Shown piece by piece: positions 55,691 to 64,000 of a stretch of DNA of 64,000 nucleotides (position 1 is its first letter; the number at the start of each line of letters is the position of its first letter). The DNA is from Aradus depressus (lineage: Eukaryota; Arthropoda; Insecta; Hemiptera; Aradidae), in the NCBI GenBank assembly GCA_963662175.1, contig OY759215.1:12451079-12515078 (forward strand), in the 5' to 3' direction. Position numbers and translations under genes: made by a program. The notes beneath the pieces were generated by a model. It did no database searches. It saw only the letters and a program-made list of their open reading frames with translations, and was not told where the DNA came from.

Positions 55691-55694
55691 CGCC

Positions 55695-55900
55695 GCCTTA
55701 TGACAATCCTTTGAATGGGTGATTAGAGGATTGGATAACATATGCAGAAGATGTGAAGGGATGGGGGAAATCACGCTACACATCCTGGGCGAATGTGAAG
55801 GTCAATCAAACCTCCGATGGAGAATCTTCGACGAGGCGTTCCTCATTCCAAGAGAGCATCGTAACGAGGGGGGGGGGGGGCAATTCCCTCCCTTCGCTCC
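55695..55900 (+). pseudogene. Zinc-knuckle fragment of a non-LTR retrotransposon
   Basis: WVIRGLDNICRRCEGMGEIT, LHILGECEGQSNLRWRIFDE, AFLIPREHRNE: C-x2-C..H-x4-C knuckle with the LRxxxxxxxFL context found at the C-terminus of Jockey-like RNase H polyproteins. Truncated by a G-run at 55870-55880. Confidence 0.65.
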
Positions 55901-56184
55901 TTATAAAGCTCAATGAAACCAATTACACGTGAAAAAACCCTTATAGGAAAAATTACGCTGAAATCACTAAAAATTACTATACTGCACGTGATGGGGGAGA
56001 GTCAAATATCGACTTATTACGACGAATCAACCCGTACTGTTTTGCAGTACGCATAGGAAAAAACATAAACTTTAATTTTACGATCTGCACAGTAAAATTC
56101 ACTTGATTCACGAATACAATTTCCTAGTTATTCTACAAAAAGTAAAAATTTCTATTATAAAAAATATATTCTTCTGCATAACAA

Positions 56185-56373
56185 CATTCATCACATCGGC
56201 GCAGTAATTGGAGTGCTCACATGCACATACACAGACAGACTTTTTTTTTTCTTCATTTTTGAAATCAGAGTATTGAAAAAGAATAAATTCTGGTGATAAC
56301 TCGACTTCGAATTTCTGACCGATTAGATAACTTCCCTTATACTTGGTATACATAGCAGGGGAAGTAAGAAAAA
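56185..56373 (-). repeat. Family A head fragment
   Basis: TTCATCACATCGGCGCAGTA, CTCGACTTCGAATTTCTGAC, head CTTCCCTTATACTTGGTATA, then GCAGGGGAAG. Confidence 0.8.
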
Positions 56374-56529
56374 AAAAAGTTAACATTCCGTTGTCAGTGA
56401 TGCGATGTCTGTGTGAGAAGGGGACTGGCCAAAGGAGCTATGGCGGAGGAGAATGATTTTCAAGATTTACGCCCCGAGGACCACTTAAACAAGTGATTGT
56501 CCTTCCCCAGCTCAGATACCATCTCGGAG

Positions 56530-56552
56530 CCCCCCCCCCCCCCCCCCCCCCC
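56530..56552 (+). repeat. Poly-C tract
   Basis: Run of about 22 C between GGAGC and GATCTT. Confidence 0.9.
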
Positions 56553-56904
56553 GATCTTATCTGCCCCCCCCTCCTCCTTCCTTCCACATCTTCTTCCACA
56601 TCGTCTTTTTTTTTCTTTACATTTACAACTGGTTTACACTCTTCTAAATCTCTAATGTATTTGTTAACTTTTTTTGGTACAAAAAATATGAGCAGGTCGG
56701 GACTTTTCCTTAAACCTGGATATCAGTGCACTTAATTAGTTTAAATCAATTTTAGCATAGAAAAATATTACTTTTTGGGTTGTGTAAGGAGATTTTTAAT
56801 TCAAAATAAATATATTTTTTGGTAAGGCAAAAATATAATGTGAGAAATGATGCTGTAATAATATATTATATAAGAAAAATACTAATTAACGATAGAAAAA
56901 GTTG

Positions 56905-57240
56905 TTATTAGACTTAATAAAAATTGTTAGAGGGTCAAGGTGTATGGGAGCAATTTTTAATGTTATTATTATCGATTTTTTACTTGTTCCAAATATTGAT
57001 TTTTTCCGGCATTTCTTCCAGAGGTTTTCTTTTTTGACAATATTTCACGTTCCTTCTTCTCGTCACTATGAACGAAAAAAAGGAGGGCCCCTAGAAGGAA
57101 AATGTTCATAGTGACCAGAAGAAGGGACGTAAAAGTGACCCCGAAATATTGTCAGAAAAAAGAATGAAGAAGACACCTCTGGAAGAAATGCTGGAAAAAA
57201 TCAATAAGAAAGTCCAGTTATGACCACATCACATATATTA
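56905..57240. mobile_element. Family D foldback element
   Basis: Inverted arms: left CCGGCATTTCTTCCAGAGGT, TTTTGACAATATTTCACG; right CCCCGAAATATTGTCAG and AGACACCTCTGGAAGAAATG. The right arm has a hammerhead-like core starting at 57116 with stem I TGAC/GTCA. Confidence 0.75.
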
Positions 57241-57454
57241 AATTTTTATCTTTATTTTATTTTTTATAGTTTAAAAAAAATAAACTACCAGTAATAAATT
57301 CAATTTCTTTATCGGCTCTTAAGAAATACATCCTTTAGACAAGGGGTTCGGCCCGATATTTACATTTTTTAACATTAAATAGATGGAAAACAAAAAAAAA
57401 TCTTAGAATAATATAAGAAAATAATAATAATAAAATACAAGGAAATTAAACGTA

Positions 57455-57545
57455 GTGACCAGAAGAAGGGACGTGAAAATGTCCCGAAATATTGTCAGAA
57501 GAGAAAAAAGAAGACACCTCTGGAAGAAATGCCGGAAAAAATGAA
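57455..57545 (+). mobile_element. Family D half element with intact stems
   Basis: Same right arm as 57105-57200. Core 57456-57497: TGAC, CAGAAGA, GGGAC/GTCCC stem, GAA, ATAT, T, GTCA. Ends in CACCTCTGGAAGAAATGCCG. Confidence 0.75.
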
Positions 57546-57699
57546 CATTTCAACATCCTAGAGAAGTTTAAGAAGCACATTGTTCCAAATTGTTTTTATT
57601 TTTATTGATCTACTATTATGGGTAGAGAGCCCCTAAAATATAAAACAAGAATTCATAAATGGGAAAAGCCATAATAGGCACCTAGGCCGTCGTCGTTTT

Positions 57700-58130
57700 A
57701 GACTAAAATGACGTGGAGGATTGTCAGGATTATGCTCTGTGAGAATAGACGTGTAAGAGGATTATGATATTTGATTAGATTTCTTATGGAATTTTTTTGA
57801 AAAGGGTCTGGATTAAATCTTGTATGTGAGGGATCTTGAGATCTTTACGAAAGATTTGGATAGGACATAGAAAGGTGCGTTTGCGATTCGTCTAAGGGCT
57901 TCTCATCCAAAGTTATGCATTCTATTGATGGATTTTTTTTAACAATCCTAGAGTTCAAGTCCTTATGTCCAAATTGGTCTTTTGTTTTATAAATACTTAA
58001 TTTGGATCCAAGGATGCGTCATAAGTTCTATTCTCTTAAGTGACGTGTGTGGGTTCCAGGTAAGTCCACTGTCCAGGTAGAGCCTCAGGTAGCGAACTAG
58101 GTTGGAATAAGGAAGAGGGATATTGTGGAT
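57700..58130 (-). pseudogene. Jockey-type retroposon remnant, diverged relative of 25516-26019
   Basis: Nucleotide similarity to 25525-25950 in the same orientation: TGGAGGATTGTCAGGA, ATTTGATTAGATTTCTTA, TGTGTGGGTTCCAGGTAAGT and GGAATAAGGAAGAGGG. Many indels, no continuous frame. Confidence 0.65.
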
Positions 58131-58451
58131 GGTCACAAATAGTATTACTAACCGCTGAATTTTAACGAAAATTGGTTATAACAAAAGGTGCATAAAAAAT
58201 ATATGAAACTTTCAAGCCGTTTTTGAGAATAACTCAAATAATGAATAAAGATTAAAGATATGTGTTTTCGGCAAAAAAAGTCTTCTTAGTCATTCCGAAA
58301 TTCTGTTGGTGCTATGTCAATTTAGATAGTTGATGTTAAAAAACTTTTAACAAGCTCCAAAAATTAAATTTCCGACTATTTTTTTTTTTTCAGAAAGTCA
58401 TCCCTGTAATTTTATATACAATATATAAGAGACAGATAATAAATAAGAGGT

Positions 58452-58640
58452 TCTACGAGGTCATATCGTCTACTAACAGAACGCTCATTCGTCGCTGTGA
58501 TGGATATGACCCCAACTCCACTGTGGGAGCCCTGCTATATACCCAGGTATATTCACCTAGAGTAGGGGTTGTACACTCTCGGTACTATTACTTCACGTTC
58601 CATCCGAAGGACGGCGTGCTTAAGGTTTTTTCATCTTCCA
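58452..58640 (-). repeat. SINE copy without head
   Basis: On the - strand: CGCCGTCCTTCGGATGGAAC, AGTACCGAGAGTGTACAACC region, GGGTCATATCCATCACAGCG, GACGATATGACCTC. Confidence 0.75.
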
Positions 58641-58717
58641 GTTCAATAGATAAGATGTTCATACCATGTTATAGTATTTGCTTGAAATTGATCTATTAGT
58701 TAAGGGGATATGAAACA

Positions 58718-59181
58718 TTCCGATGACGGGTTCGATTTTTTAGAAACGTGAAGTCTGAAGAAATTCTATCTATGCCTGGTTGTGTGTCTGTGAATATGAT
58801 AAAACTCAATAGAAAAAATGTATCAAGGATAAATACTGTAATAACTGCCGATAAAATGTATGTATCGTCGAGAAATTTTATATGTGTGACCAAACCCTGA
58901 TAAGGACAAAACCTATCGATTTTCAGCCAAATCGGTCTAAGGAGGGAGGGGGATCAGGGGAGAACCTTAACACAAAAACTTTAATAACAGCCGTTGTAAT
59001 GAATGTATCGACACATTTAAATTTCATATGTGAATTCAAAACACTATAAGGGCGACACTTATTAATTTTTAGAGGAATCGTTAGAAAGAGACGAGGGGAT
59101 CAGAGGGGGGCTTAACTCAAAAACTCCAATACCCCCCCCCCTCTTTCCGGGGAAGTACATTACAGGTGATTCACCGACTAT
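58718..59181 (+). repeat. Family A copy
   Basis: GGGTTCGATTTTTTAGAAAC at a shortened head, three units (58860, 59005 and neighbours), C-run at 59132-59141, tail GGGGAAGTACATTACAGGTG and ATTCACCGAC. Confidence 0.8.
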
Positions 59182-60400
59182 TTATTTTTATTGTTTGTCT
59201 TGCGTAAGTTAAACCTTGTTTCAATGGCTGGTTTGAATAGTTAGTTTGTTGATTTCATGTTTTATGTTAAGGATTTGAATTGTAAATTAAGATTTGTCAA
59301 GAATGTTCACATGATATCACTATACAACTCCCAAACTGAATTCATTTTAAATTCAACAAACTTTTCAATAATTTTATTTTCTAGTAAGTCCACGTATGTT
59401 CTCTTTGACGGAAATCTAAAAAATTGGAGGAGCTGATTTGAAATTACTCAGAATAACTCTACTATACGATTTGTAGCAGGCCGAATATTATGTATTGTGA
59501 TGTAAAAAATGTACACACATTAAGATTATTAATATGTTATAAAATCAATTATTATTATTTGTATAATAACAGCTGTTAAGAGTGATGTAACTTAATTAGA
59601 TGGACTAGTGACATTTTGTTTTAAAACGAAATGTGAACAACCAATGAATGGAGAACTATTAAACGACGTCAGCTGTTCTAATAGTGTGAGACAGTCTAAG
59701 TTGTGTTGTGGAAGTGAACAGTCTGAAGAGAGAAGTGTTTTTAGGTTTTTTTTTTAGGGGGGAATCAGTCTGAGTGGAAGAAGATATAGGAGTGGAAATT
59801 ATAACATTGGAAGTACGTAGAAGAGAAAAAGTACTTTTTATTTATATGTATTTATGCCCAAAATATAAAAGAATTATAAATAGTGGCCACTACAATACAG
59901 AAAAAAGACTGATATAGTTTCAAGTAATTAGTTTGTAAGATTTTTCTTGTAATTTGATTTTTTTATTTGATATTGATATTTTGATTTTATTTATAATGTA
60001 GGTTTAGATAAATAAACCCAATATTTGTTCTCTTATTCTATGCTATTCATTTTCCCTGTGAACCCAGTAAAATAATGTATACCTTTCGATTAGATTGAAC
60101 ATTTTTGCAAATTTAGAAAAACAATATGGCATCTTTTTGAGCAACATCAAACTTTGAGCTCATTTTTAAGGTGATTCTGGTCTGTTTTAAAAACAATAGA
60201 TTTCATATTTGAATTCAGCGTGAAAAAAATCTATGAAAATAGATTTTAACATCGATTTCGAAAAAAATTGGCCATGTCTGTCTTTGATACTAGGCTGTTG
60301 TTACTGTTGAATATCAGTTCAAACAGTTGACCTGTTTTGGAATGAATTCTATTCTTTTTATATATAAAATCATGAAGATCTATTGTTAATCTTTCATTTT
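59182..60400. other. Spacer; weak LTR-like stretch at 59468-60050
   Basis: TGTAGCAGGCCGAATATTAT at 59470 and AATAAACCCAATATTTG with AATAAA near 60011 could be the start and poly-A region of a solo LTR. No closing CA with target duplication and no second copy were found. Otherwise nothing is recognised. Confidence 0.25.
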
Positions 60401-60690
60401 TACTTCCCCAGCTTTACGGAGTATAAGGGAAGTTATATAATCGGTCAGAAATTCGAAGTTGAGTTTTTACGAGAATTTTGTTTTCCAAACCCTTGACACT
60501 AAAAACAAAAAAAATTATTTCTGACTGTGTGTTTTTGTCAAAATTTCATGTGTAAATTCCAAAACTCATTGGGACGACACATATAATTTTTCAGCCGAAT
60601 CAGCCAAAAGAAATGGGTGTGGGGCAGTACCCTAAATAAATAGTTCCTAAATTCGGACTGGGGAAGTAAAATGTCAGTGATTCGCCTATA
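60400..60690 (+). repeat. Family A copy, short form
   Basis: Head ACTTCCCCAGCTTTACGGAG, TATAAGGGAAGTTATATAAT; one unit; tail GGACTGGGGAAGTAAAATGT, CAGTGATTCGCC. Confidence 0.8.
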
Positions 60691-60948
60691 TATTTTTAAA
60701 TATTTTTTTTTTAATGTAAAATCTTGAGCCAGAATTATATATGCATTTTATTGCCAAGTTACCAAATGACTGTGAGGATGGTAATCTTTGTGTATAAATG
60801 ATCTTAGTCATAATAAATGCCGTAAGTGTTCAGAAATAGAGAATACTGTATTACTCACTTGCAGTGTAGTTTATGTACTCACAGGTATAACTAAATACTT
60901 ACTCACCTGGTAAATCTATGTATGACATTATTATTATAATGCGTATTC

Positions 60949-61029
60949 GTATATATATATATATACTTTATAAACTCCATAAATTGTCATGACTTATCCT
61001 ATTAACATTTTATGGTTTTTATGGTAATA

Positions 61030-61061
<32 letters not shown>

Positions 61062-61105
61062 ATATTTACATCTATTCATCATATATTTATATATATATAT
61101 TTACA
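60949..61105 (+). repeat. AT-rich microsatellite cluster
   Basis: Several TA-dinucleotide blocks separated by TTACATCTATTCATCATA-like spacers. Confidence 0.85.
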
Positions 61106-61684
61106 TCTCTTATTTCAGATTTTTCATTTTTCTACCTGTTCAGATAAGTGATACCTGTCACTCCTCCCTTGTCGGTTCGGTTTGCACCGAATATCATGTG
61201 AGTCGTTCAGAAGTACATTTTTGGTCGATTTTGAGTTGATCATACTATTGTCAACTGTAGACATATCTTTTTTTTTTTTTTTATTAAAAGACAAGTATGA
61301 AATATTTTATTATGCATATTTAAAATCGGTACGTACAGACCATAACTAAATGTGTTGAAAATAGTTAATGGAACAATTTATGTAGGTACAATCATAAATG
61401 ATAAAAGTGAAAATAATAATTATTAAAAGAATAATAATAAAAATGTCTCCGTGAAGTCATGAAGAATATATACAAAATAATAATTATGTATACAATGAGG
61501 ATAGGCATATCTAATCTAAATTAATTAAGATTTTAACGGAAACTCCACTTTTCGCCCCTAGAGTCTAGGTCTATATTCTCTGTGTCCAAGAAATGGGATG
61601 TATTAAATATCTCCTTGAAGCTCTTTTAGAGTTCTAACGTTCCGAAGGAAGCCAAGTATTGGAAATTGCTGAAGAAAAGAGATC

Positions 61685-61810
61685 GGAGAAGGGGGACTCT
61701 ACTCAAAAACTCTAATAACTGCCCATTAAGTCAACTACATATTGATTTTTAGCCCAAATGGTCCATTGGGTTTCAAGGGAGAGCAAAAACTTACTTCATT
61801 AATTCGTGAT
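61685..61810 (+). repeat. Family A internal fragment
   Basis: GGGGGACTCTACTCAAAAAC, TAATAACTGCCCATTAAGTC, ATTGATTTTTAGCCCAAATG, ending TTCATTAATTCGTGATG. Confidence 0.6.
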
Positions 61811-62270
61811 GTGATTAACAGACGTCTCTTTACACCTAACCCTTCCCCAGAAGTAAGCTATTCTACTGTCAACTTTGAAGACAGTAGTGGCCAGTCAGTG
61901 GTCCGTTGTAACTTGGTGGCTTCTTGGGAGATAAGGTCAACTCAACGTGGACGATATTTGGTTAGGTTTGAGTTGGGAGCCAAATCCTTACTTTGAAACA
62001 TCAACTGTGGTGGAGTGTCTAATGTGTGCAGGTAGACAGACAGACACCCTGTTTGTACAAGATGAAGGTTGTTCATCTTCTGTTTGTACAGGGCCCTCCT
62101 CTGCAGAATGGCTGCCTCATCTTCCCTTTACAAACACCCCCCTTCCCTTCTTCACCACTTATTAGCAATCCTTTCCTCTTAGTTTAACACCTTTTCTAGG
62201 TTGTCAAATCCCTTGCCTCTTTCAAAAACCAAAGAGGGAGTGTTGAGTCGCCAAAACTCTTTGCAGAAAG
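61811..62270. other. Spacer without recognised elements
   Basis: Short open frames only; no family recognised. Confidence 0.35.
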
Positions 62271-62271
62271 G

Positions 62272-62390
62272 TCTCTCATTGTGGAGTCGGGCTCTTGTCC
62301 ACCATGCATCGAAGAGTGCTCTGGTAGTACGCGATATGACTTCATAGTTAAAGCCCGGACATGAATCATAAAAACAAACTAACAATATCA
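62272..62390 (+). repeat. SINE 3' fragment
   Basis: GTGGAGTCGGGCTCTTGTCC, AGTGCTCTGGTAGTACGCGA, TAGTTAAAGCCCGGACATGA and tail ATAAAAACAAACTAAC. Confidence 0.85.
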
Positions 62391-62489
62391 TTACCGCCAC
62401 CCTTGAGTGTTTAGAATAAGATGACGTCAGTTACGTAAACATTGATACATCTAGGGAATCAGCAGTTATGTTCTCAATCACCGAATTGA

Positions 62490-62590
62490 CATGTTTTCTG
62501 AAACCCGGAATCCAAAAATGCCTAACAAGTGTATCTATATGTCTGTGAACACGATAACATCCGATAGAATGAATACGTCGATAAGTAATG
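62490..62590 (+). repeat. Family A internal fragment
   Basis: GTGAACACGATAACATCCGA, TAGAATGAATACGTCGATAA. Confidence 0.55.
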
Positions 62591-62664
62591 TATACAATTG
62601 GACTAATATTTACTATCTACATTTTATTTAAGACTTTTTCAGTTTTTTTTATGTATATATAGTA

Positions 62665-63322
62665 CAGTAGAACCTCTATAAGTCCAACATCAAGGGAGAC
62701 GCCGAAAAATTCGAGTTATAGAGTTTTCGACTTATGGAGGATTTCGACAGGCGGATTTTGATTCGACTTGTAGAAGTTCAGATTCATTCTAACTAATTTT
62801 GAGTTAGAGAGGTGAAATAAATAAAAATTCAAGTTACAGAAGTAACAAACATATTTATATTTATTATAAATCAACATTATTTCAAAACATCCTTAAAATA
62901 AAAAATACGTAGTATATGTAGGTATTGAAAAAAGTTAGTAATTTTTTTTGCTTTAGATAATTGGTAATCCTATTTATTGTATACTCCTAAATTGTTTTCT
63001 AAGAAACAATGGTGTACATTGTCGGCAAATTCTTAAAGTCGGTAACTTATTTTTCTTCGAGCTATAGAGGTAATAAGTTGTAATGGTTGTAAAATAAAAC
63101 ATTGCTATATTCGAGATACAGAGGTCCAATTTATTTTTTCGAGTTATAGAGGGAAAATATGTACCAAAATGGCTTGTAGGGACTCACTGATTATTTCGAC
63201 TAATAGAGGGTTGAGATTTCGAGTAATGGAGGTTTTGGGGTTTGAAGGGAAAGGAACAAAACTTTTTTTCGAGTTTTGGAGGTTTTCGACTTATCGAGGT
63301 TCGACTTAAAGAAGTTCTACTG
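62665..63322. mobile_element. pogo-like MITE with sub-terminal repeats
   Basis: Left CAGTAGAACCTCTATAAGTC; right inverted CAGTAGAACTTCTTTAAGTC. TA on both sides (62663-62664, 63323-63324). The arms contain many short TTCGAGTTATAGAGG-type repeats, a usual sub-terminal pattern. No transposase frame. Confidence 0.9.
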
Positions 63323-63332
63323 TATATCTATG

Positions 63333-63530
63333 GGATAAGGGAAAAAGGGATTAGAGGGGGCTTAACTCAAAAATCCTGATAACCACTGGTGTAAAAAATG
63401 TATCAACACGAAATATGGCAGGGGGATTGACACATCCCTGAGCAAAACACCTATTGATTTCCAGCCAAATTGACCGAGGGGGAGTAGGGTTTAGAGAGCG
63501 CTGGGGAAGTTGTCGGTGATTCATGGAGGA
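63333..63530 (+). repeat. Family A tail-side fragment
   Basis: GGGATTAGAGGGGGCTTAAC, TATCAACACGAAATATGGCA, tail CTGGGGAAGTTGTCGGTGAT. Confidence 0.7.
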
Positions 63531-63609
63531 ACTTTTTTTTTAGGGAAGATGGGAAGGGGAATAGCGGATATAGCGAGAGGAAGGGGCAGTTAAATACTTT
63601 ATACGGTCA

Positions 63610-63745
63610 TGAGATGAAAAGTTGTGTGAATCACTAAGAATGTACTTCCTCAACGCGAATTAATCTAATAGGTTCACCGAATTGGTACAAAACTAATAGA
63701 TTCCTTTTTCAGGGAATCAGCATACTGAATTTCATGAGTTTCTGT
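63610..63745 (-). repeat. Family A tail-side fragment
   Basis: TGTGTGAATCACTAAGAATG, TACTTCCTCAACGCGAATTA, ATACTGAATTTCATGAG. Confidence 0.65.
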
Positions 63746-63789
63746 GTGTAGGGTCTTGAAGGGGAAATTCCTAATCATTTCCTTTTCAT

Positions 63790-64000
63790 TGGAAAACTGA
63801 TATGTCTTAACCCCCAAAACTCCATAACGACGATAACTATTGATTTTCAGCCAAATCGGCCGAAGACAAGGGAGTGATAAAGGGGGGGGGGGGGGGGGGG
63901 GGGGGTCTTACCACAAAAACTCTAATAACTGCCGATATAATGAATGTATCAACACGAAATTTTATATGTGTATCCAGAACTCCATAACAAAGACTCTTAT
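63790..64000 (+). repeat. Family A fragment running off the window, with poly-G
   Basis: CTTAACCCCCAAAACTCCAT, GATTTTCAGCCAAATCGGCC, a G-run of about 27 at 63879-63905, then TAATAACTGCCGATATAATG and a second unit cut by the window end. Confidence 0.75.

Overview
This is a gene-poor, AT-rich, repeat-dense stretch of an animal nuclear genome. The only host gene I can support is the 3' part of a Sec1/Munc18-family gene orthologous to SCFD1 (Sly1), six spliced exons between 1514 and 11597 on the + strand. Its upstream exons lie outside the window. Tails made of CCTAA/TTAGG-like units on the SINEs, the Jockey-type retroposons and the overall repeat style suggest an arthropod. A crustacean such as a parasitic copepod is my best guess, but nothing here proves it.

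Layout. 1-1513: upstream intron with a snapback repeat and dispersed repeats. 1514-11597: SCFD1, whose five introns (about 1.2 to 2.9 kb) hold a Jockey-type retroposon remnant, copies of a hairpin-ended repeat (called family A here), a foldback element of family C, an element of about 1.5 kb with RSS-like ends, a small MITE, a SINE fragment and pogo-like MITEs. 11600-64000: no host gene recognised; this part is layered transposable elements and their remains. The best preserved are an internally deleted PIF/Harbinger element (19578-20496, TAA target duplication), an internally deleted hAT element (44289-44868, perfect 8-bp target duplication), and a 5'-truncated non-LTR retrotransposon with an intact 277-codon RNase H reading frame, a poly-A tail and a target duplication of about 13 bp (45549-46633). 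Also present are at least fifteen copies of one tRNA-derived SINE, about thirty copies or fragments of family A, five or six pogo-like MITEs flanked by TA, several palindromic foldbacks, three minisatellites (units of 204, 105 and 110 bp) and remains of at least six non-LTR retroposons.

The most interesting signal is structural. Three foldback repeat families with unrelated flanking sequence (B, C and D here) carry the same hammerhead-ribozyme-like layout: a short stem I, a CUGANGA-like core, stem II, GAA, then a short palindrome acting as stem III, and a U or C at the predicted cleavage position. Stem sequences differ between families while pairing is kept. The best copy is at 34655-34695. 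No Penelope-like reverse transcriptase was found in the window, so these would be non-autonomous carriers.

Most short open frames here are chance frames in repeats. Coordinates of degenerate repeats are approximate to about 10-20 bp.
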